A DNA stretch of 52,359 nt from Condylostoma magnum (GCA_920105805.1 CAKKTI010000099.1:5858-58216); one strand, 5' to 3'; shown: positions 1 to 12,837, counted from the stretch's first letter. A program made the numbers and translations. The notes: generated from the letters alone by a model not told the origin.

Positions 1-864
1 GTTTGCATTTAAATGTCAAATAACTAATATAGCTTAAAGAAATGTGAAGATGATAAATAATGCTTGATTTCTCTTGACACTCCAACATCCCAATGCTTCC
101 CAGCCCCAACTTCTAGCTCTCACGGATACCCTGGGGATAAATGCAGTAGTGACAGTGAATGCAGTGGTATTCACTCATGTCTTAATAATGTTTGCTAAGG
201 TGGAAAGACTGGAGACTCATGTGATGACTAGGATAGTTGCGGGGTTGGATTTGTATGCTAAAATGAGCAAATCAAGGCAGTTTGTGAGCCTTAGGTAAAA
301 GCAGGAGAGCAGTGCGGGACTTATGCTGATTTTAAACTATGCTTAAACGGATATTAATGCAATTTAGGCACATGCTAAAATTATTTAAGTAAAGGGGCAG
401 GGGCCATTGTGGATGATATATATGCATCAGATTTCTGTGAAACAGGTTTCTGGGAGATTTTAGGGAATTCAAGTAATGGCTATCGGTCAGTATGTCTTCC
501 AGCTCCCAAAAGTCCATTTGTAATTACTCCAACTCCCTGTACTGCAGGATCATATTGCTACTCATCTGACGGAATGTATGCAATTGAATGTGAGTGTGGA
601 TACAATTCCTCAGGAGCCGCATATTGCCCTCTCTTCCCAGGAGACTCTTTATACTAAAACTACTTAGCTGCTCTTAAAGCCTACTATGATCCTACAAACT
701 TACAAGAATGCCATATACTAAACATAGGAAGTAAAACATGTACTCAAGATCCCTCCCTATATGACAATTTAATAAAAGCTAAAAAAGAGGTAGATTTCTA
801 CGTGGCTAAGGTCGACAATAGTTCCTGTGTGAAAGAAACGATTAATTCGAGTTACTATAATTAG
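1..864 (+). CDS. Cys-rich secreted/surface protein, 5' end outside window
   Basis: The reading frame is open from base 1 with UAR as Gln, so the start lies upstream. It has closely spaced Cys pairs (KCEDDKQC, KCSSDSECSG, SCDDQDSCG, GEQCGTY) like Dickkopf-type or disulfide-rich extracellular domains, then Gly/Ser/Asn-rich segments with possible N-glycosylation sites (NSS). I end it at UAG 862-864, after INSSYYN, because the facing CDC14 gene ends at a UAA triplet run at 877-885. Reading on to the first UGA (1060) would run antisense through the CDC14 C-terminus. Such proteins are common ciliate surface or extrusome proteins; the exact function is not recognised. Confidence 0.6.
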
Positions 865-876
865 TTTAAGAATAGT

Positions 877-2139
877 TTATTATTATCGATATCCTCTAAG
901 TCCTCCAGTTCTGAAGATGTTTGCAATTGGGGCTTTCTTGCGCCCAAGAGATACCGTCCTAGCTTATTATGTCATACTTGTTTATTATCCAGGTCTATTT
1001 GGAGATTAGAACGACATTTTGGCCTTCATTAGCCTCTATGCTTACCCCCTGTCACCTGTTGATGCTATTCTTTTATCCTAAGGGGACATTTCTAAACTGT
1101 TTGCTTTAGTGTGCCTAGTAGGACTATTTGTATTTCAACTTTTTACTTTGTTTTCCATTTCACATAGGAATTACTGTTAAGGTCCTAGCACACTACCCGG
1201 CCTTGCTACTCTAATTCATCCTATGAAGTCAATAGCAGATATTTCATAGTGTTTCATTACATAACAACCAATCATGGTGCCTGTCCTTCCCAGTCCTGCC
1301 TTACAATGCACAGCCAGTGCCCCTGGCTCTTATTCCGCTATTTGAATAAACCTACGGATTAAACTCTCAGCAGGACAACTCCCGTCTAGGAAATAGATAT
1401 CATGATGATTCACTCCTAGTTTCTTAAATCGGTTAGCCTCATATGTCTTCTAGTTTAATCTAACAACAGAAGTAACTCCAATCTACTTAAACAGCGGAGC
1501 ATAGTCTTCAGGAGTTCATGTTCTAAAGCCATAAGAGTCCACAGTATGCGGAGTAGGTGATGAAAATGCTAGAAATTTCCCAGGGATAATCCAATTCCAG
1601 TCTCCATTTTCCACTCTTTCATAGAACTCGTAATCATTTGCGTTGAATGTATTGTAATCATACCATCCAAACTCAATGGCCTTTTAAATCCCCTATAAAC
1701 AATTTTGTATGGGGAGCAGGAAGTTGCTGCCTCCAAAACTTGCATCTTTGAAGCCAACAAATCCCCCAGCTCTACTTAAAACATTCCAAGCTTCCTCAGG
1801 CGAGCGCTGTAATACAATTACTTAAAACGCGCCCATTAGATATGCCGCATTGGCCTTTCTGTGAGGATGTGTGCTGCAGTAATGGTAGATTTTACTGCCC
1901 TGGTATTGGTTGTTGTTGAGAAGTTGTCCTAGTTATGCACAAAATTTATGAGTCATCCCTAGATGAAGGGGCCCAAAGTCATGGCAGTAAGGCTGATATA
2001 TAAGCTCCTGGGTAAAATTTACGTTATCAATGGAAAAATAAAAGGCATTGTGGTGATTTTTAGGAGGTTAGGTGTGAGAAACCCAGTATAATCTTCCTTT
2101 AATTATCTCAATGGCTGTATTTGATCTAGTTCTATCCAT
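877..2139 (-). CDS. CDC14-type dual-specificity protein phosphatase
   Basis: A 420-residue CDC14 phosphatase, which removes phosphate from CDK-type Ser-Pro sites during mitotic exit and ciliary functions. The signature loop [11 protein letters not shown] is plain, with the catalytic Cys at residue 279, and is followed by the family hallmark [13 protein letters not shown]. The N-terminal non-catalytic DSP half is also present ([26 protein letters not shown]). The Trp before IRVARPGS is encoded by UGA, a direct proof of UGA=Trp. A Lys/Arg/Ser/Gln-rich tail ([17 protein letters not shown]) ends at three UAA codons in a row (885-877). The start codon is 51 bp from the divergent start of the giant membrane protein at 2191, so the two promoters must overlap. 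Confidence 0.9.
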
Positions 2140-2190
2140 ATTTATTTCTTGTAATGGGAAATTAGTTTTCATATTTTCTTAGATTTAAAA

Positions 2191-5100
2191 ATGTTTATTC
2201 TACTGTTGTATAATCTTGTGCTTTCCGCTAAGATTGAGCAAGCAAATTTAAGTGTAGATAATGATAGCAATAAAATATTACAAATAACAACGTATTATTT
2301 ATCATTACAGCCGGTTGTTTAGATACCTTCTGGAGGAATGATTACTATGGAGTTTCCCTTGTCCGGATACCCCGATCTCCCAACTGACCCTATTTCTTGC
2401 TCAATTACAGGAGTACAGTCCCCGTCAAACGTTACATGCAAGTTCAACAACAACATCCTATAAGTAACCAACTGCTTCCCCTCATCCCTCGATAACTCCA
2501 GTTAATTACAAACAATAACACTTTAGTTCAACGACCTAAAAAATCCTCTAGGAGCAATGACTTACCCCTTTTCTTTATACACATACAGCGCAACACAGAG
2601 CAACCTAGATTTCACTACAGACCTTTCCCTAGTCATATTTCCTGAAACCCTCAGCAATGCATCTATACAAATAAATCCTGATAAATTAGTAGCAGGTGCG
2701 TATACAGAATGAACTATTGAATTCACAACGGCGATAACAATTCCAGAAGATGATGGATATGTAAGGGTAACTTTTCCATAATGATCTTCAATATCCGGTG
2801 TATAGTAAAAGTACTGTAGCGGAGCTGTTAATTGCATTCCCGAGGAAAATCTACCAAGTGTTATAGTTTGCGCGTGTTAGGATGATGGCACTTTATGGAT
2901 GATTCCTTAGGCTGATGTTACCGGACTTACTCGGTTCAGAGTGTAAAACCTTAGAAATCCTCCCAGTACTAAAACTGTACAAGGTTTTGCTGTTGCAAGT
3001 GTCAAGGGATTTGGTACTATTGAAGTTTCTGATAGTTTTAGTCTGTAAGTCACAAATGGAGGGGAACTCAAGGTAAACTCTTTGAATATATCTAATCTTC
3101 AAGTTAATTAGTTAAGTGTGTATACCTTTGATCTAGAGTGCCCTAATCCTATACCATAAACTGGGATCCTGAGTATTAAGTTCCCAGAGGATGAGATAAG
3201 AGTGTCTTCAACTATTACTTAAGAAATCAAAAGTGTATTTGGATTGCAGCCTTCTACTACTAACTTCTCTGTTAATAGTAATACTGTTACATTGAATGGA
3301 AGATTTCTATATAATTTAAATGAAAGGGTTGCACTTAGATTTGAAGTACGAAACGTTCAAAATGCACCTTCTATCAAACCTAGTGAACTTATACACGTTG
3401 ATATCAGTACATCTGAAGGATTCAAGATTTGTGTTACTTCCAGTACCACTGCAAAATCTGTTACTGCGACATCTGGAAAACTGTCAAATTTGACTGTAGT
3501 ACCCAGTGATTTGACTGTAGGAAAATTGACTTCTTATACTTTTACCTTTTAAACGGTTGACTGAATGACAGTTAATAGCACTATAAGAATAGTACCACCT
3601 CCTTCAATATCAATTTAAAGTCGCACTGATTAAGACTGTAGTATATAAACAAATGGAATAGCCAAACTAGCCAAATGCAATACAGATACTTCTAATAGGT
3701 TGTAAATAACTTAGCCTTTTAACAATGATATAGCTTAAGATGGGAGTACCTTTATAATCACTTTCACAATTGGAAATATAAAGAATCCTGGATCTGTACA
3801 ACCAAGTTAAAACTTCTAAGTAAGAACGTTTTGGGACTCAAACTTTTAATACTTAATTTCTACGGTTTCTAATGGTAAAATAACCGCTGAATCTGCTCTT
3901 TTATAATCTGTATAGATTGTTCCAAATAATAAATAAACTGGAAAGGTAATTTAATACACTTTTAGAGTTGAAACGACGAATACAATTCCAGCTGGTGGAA
4001 GTTTGATTATCAATTTCCCTGTAGATTAGGTAAAGGTAGCAGATATCGCTAGTATTTGTACAAATTTGATAGGGTTTTAACTAGGAGCAACTTGCAGTAA
4101 TACAACTTACTCAATCAGAGTTAATAATGGGTTTACTACTAGTTTTGCTCCTGGGGTCCTTTAGTTTAGTATAGTTGGAATATAGAATCCTCCTACAACG
4201 GAGCCTACCGATGTATTCTTGATATAGACGCTTACAAATGGATTTGTTATTGATTAATCAAATTCTGTTTCAATTCAGATGGATTCACCAAGTGAGTTTG
4301 AGTAAATATAGATTCAAAGTCTTAATTCAGTTGTTGGGGAACTTACTACAATGCGTTTTACTATAAATCCATTTAATCCTATATACAGTGGAAGTATTGT
4401 TGTTATTTAGCCGCCTCAGTAAGTGTTATTTCCTAGTTCTCCTGAGTGCTCATCTACTTCGCCTACTATTTCAAATATTGCTTGCACTCTTGTAAATTTA
4501 GATTTGGAATTGACAATTTAACTATAAGGCTCCTCTACTCAAGAAAGTTTCATCTTTGAAGTAAAGAACGTCTAAAACCCTATGTCAACCGAGCCAACGT
4601 CCTCTTTTGCCGTAACCAGCAAAATTGGGAACTATTTCATTGACCGGACAAGCTCAGGACTTAACTTACAGCTATAAACCCCGGCAGTTCTCCAATAAGC
4701 CACAGTAACACCCAATAGAACAGGCATCAATGAAACTACATTCTATGATTTTTCCATTTAAACCCAGATTACAATTCCTTAAGGCGGTAAAGTTGATGTA
4801 AAATTTCCCACATAAGTAACAATTACTAACAACTACAAGTGCTAAATAGACGAAGAATATTAAAACTGTTAAAATATTGGAAACAATGTGATAAGCATTT
4901 CAGCTTTCGACATATCCTTTCCTCCCAATCAACTCTAATTCAGAATCGAAGGCCTTAAAAACTTTAATTAGCCCATAGCCACCGATGCTGTAATTATAAC
5001 TACCAGAACAGCAAACAACGGTAAAATAGAAGAAAATAAATAAAAAGTGATAGTTTTTGAGTGCTATTCCCCCTGTGAAACTTGCTAAGACCTTCCTGAT

Positions 5101-8100
5101 AAGTGTTTATCTTGTATAAAGGACTAATCTAACTCAGAGCCGTACTTCTGGGACGGAGAATGCCACGATTAATGCAAGGACGGATTCACTGATCTTGGGA
5201 GTAGAACTTGCTAATAATGTGACTCTAATTGTAAAACATGCGAAACTGAGCTAGATAATTGTCTTTCCTGCTTTTAAAATACATCAACTCCGTATTTATT
5301 GAGTAATCAATGCACTGAGAGTTGTCCTACTAATTATTACATTGACAGCAATTTAGAATGTAAGCAATGCAACTAAAGCTGTACTACTTGTGAAAACTAG
5401 GCAGATAATTGCACTTCCTGTCCTTCGTTTTAAAGATTGTATAAAGGAAATTGTCTAAATTCGTGCCCTTTAAACACAACTATATAAGTTGATAGATAAT
5501 GTTTTGACTGTGATTAAATTTGCCTACATTGCTCATAAACAGCTAGTAATTGTACAAAATGTAATGAAAACTAGTATAAATTTGGAAACACTTGTGTAGA
5601 AGAGTGCTAATAGGACACTACTATTACAAGTGAAAGTACTAAGGAGTGTTTTTAATGCTAAAATCCGTGTAAAACCTGCTAGAATGAAGTATCACAGTGT
5701 ACTAGTTGTGTGTCTAATTACAGTTTATTCGATCAAATGTGTGTTGCAGTGTGTCCTAGTGGTTATACTAGCATAGACGGAGTTTGTTAGAAATGTGTAT
5801 CTGAATGCAAAGAGTGTAAAAATGAGATAGATTTCTGTACATTATGCAGTGGTAATTTATTCTACTATGATGGAAGATGCGTAGATAAGTGCCCTGATTC
5901 AATAACAGTTGCAATGTAATCTGAGTGCATTCCCTGTTTAGAAGGTTGTTAAAGTTGCCAAGGCAGTCCTGACTTTTGCTAATCTTGCAACTAATCTTTA
6001 GTGTATTATGACCACCAATGCCTTAGTTCATGTCCGTTAAAGCATATTGAAATATATGGAAACTGCGTATAATGTGACTCTTCATGTGGAGAGTGCCGAG
6101 GATCTCCTTCTACCTGTATTTCATGTAGTGGGGAAAGATTTTTCTATGAAGGCTAATGCGTGGAAAGTTGCCCTGCTTCGAATACAGCTAAGGTGGGAAA
6201 TTAATGTATTACATGCGAGTCTCCATGTATTACTTGTGAGGGGTAGGCTAATTATTGCACGGCTTGTGAAAGTGGAAAGGTTATTTTTGAAGGAAAGTGC
6301 TATGAGTCTTGTCCTCAGGGGTATGAAGCTTATTAGAGTGTTTGTTAAAAATCGTAATTGTCCGATAATGAGTGTGCGATAGGCTGTACCTTGGAAAAAT
6401 AATAGAATTCAGTATGTGACGAGGAGTGTAATGTGTCAGCTTGTAATTATGATCAGAATCTGTGTCTTTCCAATCCAATAGATTAGATTTAGCCTGATAT
6501 AGAGTATGATGAAGATATTTAGTATGAGAATGATCCATTTGCTGCATCAATCTGTGCATTTATGTTTCTAGTTTTTGTAATAATTGGTAAATTTATAGGA
6601 AAATCTACAATATTTGCTCATTCTGCTGTAGGACTGCTAAGCCTTGTAGAAACGTGTAGCTGAGCTGTAGTTTTAGGAGCTTTATGCTTAATAGAAGACA
6701 CTTAAGGCCGAGAGCTGATAGAATCAGATGAGTTTGAAGTAGAAATATCCTTTATTGTAATTTTATCGCTAATGTTGGTCCATTTCGCATTTAATTTGAT
6801 GTTTTTACTATTTTACTACTTTACTGTAATTCAAAGAGATCCTTTTCATAAAGACTGAATACGTAAGCATAGAGGAATGGTAGGAATCGGTATAGGGTTA
6901 GCAGGCTTGGTAAGTTTTAAATGAGTGAATATGTTTATATGCCAAATCTTACAATTGAGTTCTACTAACGCTATTTTTGAGAACAAATCAAGAATGTACA
7001 AGCCTCTTTTAGGATTTACCCTACTAAGCATAATCTTCACATCTTTACCTGTAATAGGAGCAATGATTTACATAATAACCGAGTTTAGCACTGGAAACAT
7101 TGTATGGATTATGGCATTAGACAGTCTAATAGTTACAACCTTAGTTCTATTGCTATCAATTTTTAACATCCTATCAATGAATACAGTGATTACTTAAGAT
7201 GCTAAAAGAGTCAATTTGATTTCAGTATCAATTGGCCCGCCACAGATACAAAAGGAAAGCTTGAATTTAGAGCATTTCAAAGTATATCCTAACAATCAGA
7301 GAGACATGATTAGATCAGTTTCCTTAGAAACAGATGCATTCAGAACCTCTTAAACTCCTCCAACTTCCCACAGAGATCAAATCCAGGAGCCAGAAAGTGA
7401 AAACTTTGGAGGAATTAAGTAAATTGACGAGGATGATGAGGAATCAAACGATTAAACTACATTGGCGTTTTAAACATTCGACTAAAATGTGTCATTCTCG
7501 TAAGAAATGCATAGCAATGTAATTGAAAGAGGAGAAGGAGCAATCACTTGGGAATTAGATGATTCAAGGGAGTTTTTTGATGAGGAAAATGAGCCTCAGA
7601 TATTAGATATACTTTAGGATTACAATATTATAGATATTAAAAATGCTATAGTTGATGATTATGACCTTGAAAGCATAATTGTATATCATAAGCCGTCAGG
7701 ATTGCAAATATTAGTAAAAAAGAGCTTTAATGATGCAAAACTTGTTGACGATCAAAATAAGCCAATTTAGTTAAATGTCGAATTAGATGATTTTGAAATT
7801 TCTAGTATTGATGAAAATGATATAAGATATGCTATCTTGTAAAATGACTAAGGAGATGTAGTAAAAGCCTACAGAGATTTGAGAGGTGCAAAAATTATTG
7901 ATGTTTAATTAAGAGTAGGAGAGAACAGATGGATTATTGGAAGAACTGTGCAAAATGAGGATGATTTTGACTTTATGAATGCTGATATTGATAGAAAGGT
8001 TCCTGAGATTGTGTATGCAACTCATTAGCTAACGGGATTAAAGGTAAAAATATACAAAGGGTTTATAGGTGTTCCTAAGCTAGACCCTGGTACTGGAAGA

Positions 8101-8631
8101 CCATTACTATCTGAAAAATTCGTAGAAGACTATGATCCTGAAACTGTGCAAATTGATATGGGAAATCCTTATTTTGCTACAATGGTAGTAGATGGAAAGT
8201 TAGCAAGAGTTAGAAGAGATTTTATTGGAGGAGTTATTCTAGATGTCTTCTAAGATGATTTTGTATAAGAAAGTTCGGAAGAGGAGGAAGAAAAGTCATA
8301 AGAAGAGCCGGAGTATGATGACTATTAACATTCTGAAGAGTCATAACAGGAGCTGTCTTTTAGCAAAATGTCGTCAATAGAAAAAAAAGAGAAAAATCCT
8401 GATTAAGTTTTGTTCAAGACTTCCTAAAACTTTAAAAAGACTGAAAAAATTTATTTGTAAAGATTATAGCAGCCTTATGACTCTCCAAGTAGAAGCTAAA
8501 AACGTAAAAATTAGGAGTAGGATTATAGGTTAACTGGCAGTTTTGATCATTCCAGCAAAATTGTTGATACTGAAGAATTGTAAAGTATTATGAAAGAGTT
8601 TGAAATCAGTGATTTTCTTAAAAGTAATTAG
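2191..8631 (+). CDS. Giant furin-like Cys-rich multi-pass membrane protein
   Basis: One uninterrupted frame of about 2,146 residues. A signal peptide (MFILLLYNLVLSAK) is followed by about 930 residues of repeated beta-rich extracellular domains sharing a motif like N(V/I)xNPxSxxPS (e.g. NVQNAPSIKPS, NIKNPGSVQPS, GIQNPPTTEPT, NVQNPMSTEPT). Next come about 10 furin-like/GFR Cys-rich repeats (residues ~960-1430; CxxCxxxxxNCxxC spacing), then about six membrane spans (~1450-1670) and an acidic, Gln-rich cytoplasmic tail. Trp codons are often UGA (EWTIEF, DWMTV, CSWAV). Large proteins of this plan are typical ciliate surface proteins; ligand and function are unknown. Reading to the first UGA gives 8661, but UAG at 8629 fits better because the opposing small gene ends at 8634. 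Confidence 0.8.
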
Positions 8632-8633
8632 AC

Positions 8634-8903
8634 TTAGTTTAAGTATTTCTCTAAAATTTGAAAGCTTTTTTGAATATTTTTGAAGTCTTTTTCCATTATT
8701 GACATCATTTCTTCGATTTGTTTGAAGTTTTGAAAGATTGCAGGTATGTCGTTATTTTATTAGATGTTGTTTTGCTTTATTTATTTGACTATTTTAAAGA
8801 AATATAGAACGTCTCATTGATTAAGGCGAGTTTTTTAGAGTAGTTGAGCTATTCTATTATTGGAAGTTTATTTTATTATTTCTATTGAATCTAAATCTAT
8901 CAT
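8634..8903 (-). CDS. Small coiled-coil protein (89 aa), unknown
   Basis: A short gene hidden by UAR codons: it begins MIDLDSIEIIKQ and reads as an amphipathic, Gln/Lys/Ile-rich helical protein (IAQLLQKTRLNQW, FQNFKQIEEMMSIMEK). It ends at UAA 8636-8634 after EKYLN. The small size and heptad-like pattern resemble adaptor subunits of the BLOC/BORC or KxDL kind, but I cannot assign it. It lies tail to tail with the giant membrane protein, with only 2 nt between the two proposed stop codons. Composition is clearly less AT-biased and more protein-like than the flanking spacer. Confidence 0.55.
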
Positions 8904-9063
8904 ATAAAAATCACAAATATATCTAGCTAGAGGAGATTAGAGTATTATTTGCTAGAAGTTCATTTATTAAAATTGCTAATTACAACTAGATGTATTAATT
9001 AGGGATTTATATTATAAAATGTATATATAACTAAATAACCTATAAGAAAACACGCAATTAAAA

Positions 9064-10425
9064 TTATAATATTTCTATCTGTTCTATGTTTTGAGGAGTT
9101 GTGAATCCAGTGCCTCCTGATTTATTTTCTTGAATCATTTCATCATCTATCGATAACTAAATTTCATCCATCTAATCCTCTGTTTTCCGTTTACATTTAA
9201 TAGTGATTCTAATTATAAAAGATACTGCAACAAACATAAAAATCATGATAAAAATGATCATTAAAATCACTCCAATATTACTCCCGGATTCATCATCCTC
9301 AGTTTTAGGGATTTCTCAGGTTTAAAATTGATACTAAGGATTTCGACACAAATTATTAGGAGTTATTAGATACTAGGAGACATGTAATGAGTTGTTCTAA
9401 TCATCATATAAGATTAATTTCACATGGTTTTATTAGTACTCCACCTTATACAAGGTTTACTGGCTTTGAGAGTTTTCGTTTATTATATAAGAGTCTAATT
9501 AACAGTACTTATTTCTTCTAATTAACTGTATCTTTGTGTTACCTTAAGCCGTATGATTTTCTCTTACTTCAATATAACTATGATCCTCAATAGTTCCTAT
9601 GATAATGCTGTCATTTTCCTAGTAAAGATCAAATTCTAGTAATAGAGGCTATGAATCCTCTACCTAGAACACTTTGGCATAAGGCTGCATATTTCCTGCT
9701 ATATATTAAGCAATTACTTTGTTTCCCTATGTTTATTATAATTACCCTACTCTTTCATCTATAGTAATCTCCCCACCCTCTGGTCTCCCAGAATAATTAA
9801 ATGCTTTAGCAAAAATACCTTTATACTCCCCTGTTGATTACCATAATACGAAGAATTTTCCTATAGAAATAATAAAGCAAGGATTAGTTTATGAGTAATC
9901 TCTAAATGAGTTGACTTAGATCTCTTCATTATGTGAAACCCCGTCGCTAGAATAGGTAGACATAAAAATATCCCACTAGAACCCGGGATCTATCCACTGT
10001 TACCATACAATCACTATAGTATCATCTTCTAAAACAACCAAGCTTGCATTTTTAGCTTACTTTTTATTCACTGACTTATTAAGCACTATGAAGTCCTGTG
10101 TTTGGGGATTCAGAATGGTTAAGTTTATAAAAAATTGGTCAGTTGTAACTATTGCGAAATTTCCATTAGAAAGCGGGGCTGATTTGCACTTTAATCCAGT
10201 TGAGAAGTAGACTGGATCTGATAATTCAGAAGGGCCTTGCTAATTTGTTTGAATCTTAAATCCTATTTCATCTTCATCGATTCATGTAGTTAGAATGTAT
10301 TCTTTGCTTAATGATACTGAGGTAGGGGCTGATGGCAGGTATTTAAGTTATCAATCAGAATCTAACGTAAATGTTGGTGTATAGCTCAAGGATAATTAGA
10401 AAAATTGTATCAAGTAAAGAAACAT
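9064..10425 (-). CDS. Single-pass surface protein with propeller-like ectodomain
   Basis: About 453 residues. A signal peptide (MFLYLIQFFQLSLSY) leads a roughly 350-residue extracellular region with repeated beta-strand blocks such as VVLEDDTIVIVWQQW and GKFFVLWQSTGE, reminiscent of a beta-propeller. There follows one strong membrane span near the C-terminus (GVILMIIFIMIFMFVAVSFI), a basic stop-transfer KCKRK and a short acidic tail (TEDQMDEIQLSIDDEM). UGA encodes several Trp. I place the stop at UAA 9064; continuing to the first UGA (8911) adds only AT-rich, UAR-dense text and would collide with the small gene at 8634-8903. No family name is assigned. Confidence 0.65.
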
Positions 10426-10554
10426 ATTAATTTATTAAATGGAGGTTTCAATATAAGGAGGTGAATATTGCATAATGTGTTATATACAATCACTGTATAA
10501 ATATAGGTGTTAGTAAGGAAATTAATAGAAAGTGTTTAGTATAATCCATATAAA

Positions 10555-11085
10555 ATGAAAGAAAATATCTAGGAGTAATATAACATACCTTATCTCAACT
10601 AAAATTAGTTTATTTATGGATAACCGTTCCCTTACAAGCCGTGTAATTATGATTAAAGTAGACATATAGTCCATAAAGGAGTGTAGAAGGATATTTAATA
10701 AATCTAACAGAATATGAATAACGTATTAAGAGAAACTAATAGAATGCTAACACAGCGAGTAAATAGATAGGATAGTAATACAAGCCTAATGGACGACTTA
10801 GAAAGAGAGTATAGAGCCAGAATGAATAGTAGGGAGACATAATAAAGAACAACCAAGTAATTAACAAGGAAAAGGTATAGGACAGTTTCTAAAAGCAGAA
10901 AAAGATAAAATAGTAGAAGGTCAAATTCTACTAAAAAGGTTAGAAATACTACAACAAAACCTAAGGTATAATAAAAGTAGTATTTAAAGAATCTTATAAA
11001 AGTGATTTAGAGTCATTAGAGATTCTGTCCTCATTTGATAAATAAGGTTAAAAAGCTGTCGTTAGCTAGAAAGAAGAAATTGTAG
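10555..11085 (+). CDS. Small basic Gln/Arg-rich protein, unknown
   Basis: Starts MKENIQEQYNIPYL, 129 bp from the divergent surface-protein gene. It encodes about 176 residues: a short N-terminal region, a helical segment (DDLEREYRARMNSRET) and a strongly basic C-terminal half (TVSKSRKRQNSRRSNSTKK, KVKKLSLARKKKL). Gln is mostly UAA/UAG. The end at UAG 11083 is followed by UAG UAA. Reading to the first UGA (11329) would overlap the 3' end of the opposing membrane-protein gene. Basic, Gln-rich composition suggests a nucleic-acid- or cytoskeleton-binding protein, but there is no recognisable domain. Confidence 0.5.
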
Positions 11086-11175
11086 ATTTTATAGTAAATT
11101 GATTATCTAAAATAAGAAGTTTCCTAGTATTTGTATACTGAAAAACAGTAAAAGGGATTCAATATAAATTTATTC

Positions 11176-12252
11176 TTATTTGTATTCGACATCATTCTAA
11201 ATTACGTTATACCTCATTTAAGTTAAGTAATATATACCTGTTGCCTCCATAAAATACTTACAAAATCAGTATAGAATCATTGGTAATATTTGTTTTAATT
11301 CATAAATAATCACAAAGCAAAGAGCAATTGATAATAAAAGCTGTAATTCAATATAAATTATCTAAAAAGCAGAGGTAAAGTCAAAATTGTTTTACTATTT
11401 GATACTTTAAAAAGGCTATCTCAACTAAAATCCCATATTCTGTATAAATTTCATTATAGCTGAGTAGATTAATAACAAGTAGAGTAATCCTGGATAAGAT
11501 TCAATCATTCTAGAGAGACTTTCAGGTATTTATTCTAATTAATAAGCAAAAACTCCTTATTCAAACTCTTGACCTACTATAACCCAATAAAACTAGCTTC
11601 AAACAACTCAAACAATTATGGTTGATATAATCGTATACATTATTAACTCTATTTCCTATAATTATTAATGTATAGCTATCGTAATAAAGAAAGTAATCAA
11701 TGTAGTAAAAACTCCGAAGTAATATACCGACTGCATCAAATAAAGCAAATATACCACCAGTAATAACATTTTATTATACACCTATTATAAAATAGTAATT
11801 AATACTTTATATCTCACCTCTCCCTCTTCAGTTAATTAGCTCAACTACTTAATCTACCCGCTAAACACTTTTAAACAATTATAAGTCAGCTCTACACTCT
11901 TCTCCCCAAATCCCAGGGTCTATCCTCTATAAACTAATTTTGTCCCATTTCCTTAAATTTCTACTATATACTCTGCCTTTTCTTCCGCTCTTAACAACAA
12001 ACTTAATTGCTTAATCCTATCATCATAAAACTCTTCAAAAATAACAAATCTTTCCTTTTCTTCAAAGGTAAATTAAATAACAACATATCTTAGTCCTGGA
12101 GAATCTAAATCTAGGTCTAATTCTAAGCTAATTCTGTGATGTTAACAGTTTATATAGTGTGCAACTTAATGCCCTTCTATAAGATGATTATATAAAAGAC
12201 TAGGCGGCCCTATCCAATCACATTCTTCAACGTCATTATAATAGCAATTCAT
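11176..12252 (-). CDS. Multi-pass membrane protein, unknown
   Basis: Starts MNCYYNDVEECDWIGPP. About 160 residues of soluble, acidic and Cys-containing sequence lead into four to six hydrophobic segments (e.g. MLLLVVYLLYLMQSVYYF, YTIISTIIVWVV, LLYLLLIYSAIM, LQLLLSIALCFVII). It ends at UAA after NDVEYK. No signal peptide is visible. The start is only 21 nt downstream of the proposed UAG stop of the UMP-CMP kinase and is in the same frame, with UAG and UAA as the only potential stops between, so a read-through kinase-membrane fusion cannot be excluded. Family unknown. Confidence 0.55.
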
Positions 12253-12273
12253 TTTATAACGGAATTAATTAAA

Positions 12274-12837
12274 CTATAATTCGAGTTGTTCAACTAGTAA
12301 GGAATGGACTGTTTCTTCATCTTCATCTCCATTCACTTTTATAAGCTTTTTCTAGTAATCGAATTCTGTGAGTACTTCCATTGTTTCTTATTAGAATACT
12401 TTTACTCTCTTTTTAAAGGAGTCAATGTTGTCATCTAGTCTACCTTGTGATCGCTTCATTACTCTACTGTAACTTACCTCATGGGAGCAATCTAGTAAAA
12501 TTGCATACTTGGTAGAAATATCAGTACTTTATTCCACTCATGCATTGTAGTTTTCCATGTTTCTTGGAAATCCGTCAATTATTATTTCATCATGCGAACT
12601 TTATCGCATCTTTTGTCTTAGCAGTTAAATTGTTATTTAGGAAGGGATTATTTTACCTGATTCTATGTATTACTTCATTAGAGCTTAGTTGCTTGTTTGC
12701 TTTTATAGCTCTTCTCTTATAACCTCTCCAGCTGAGATATGAAGAATTCCATATCTTTCTTGTAGTAGAGCACCTTGTGTACCCTTACCACACCCTGGTA
12801 AACCTAAAATGAACATAACTTTTGGAATTTTAAGCAT
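12274..12837 (-). CDS. UMP-CMP/adenylate kinase family
   Basis: A 187-residue nucleoside monophosphate kinase, transferring phosphate from ATP to UMP/CMP (or AMP). The P-loop GLPGCGKGT lies at residues ~10-18, the NMP-binding HISAGEVIREE follows, then SGKIIPSQIT, the signature IDGFPRN, and the LID-region Arg (MKRSQGRLDDN) of the short-LID type. The length matches the family (about 190) if UAG 12276-12274 is the stop, right after LLVEQLEL. Trp in NAWVEQ is UGA. This gene fixes a UAG stop: without it the protein would run straight into a membrane protein. Confidence 0.88.

Noticed and set aside
11266-11331. Overlapping 3' coding ends of the basic protein and the membrane protein
   Set aside because: Both overlapping tails are AT-rich and lie after good UAR stops (11083 and 11178), so they are read as spacer.
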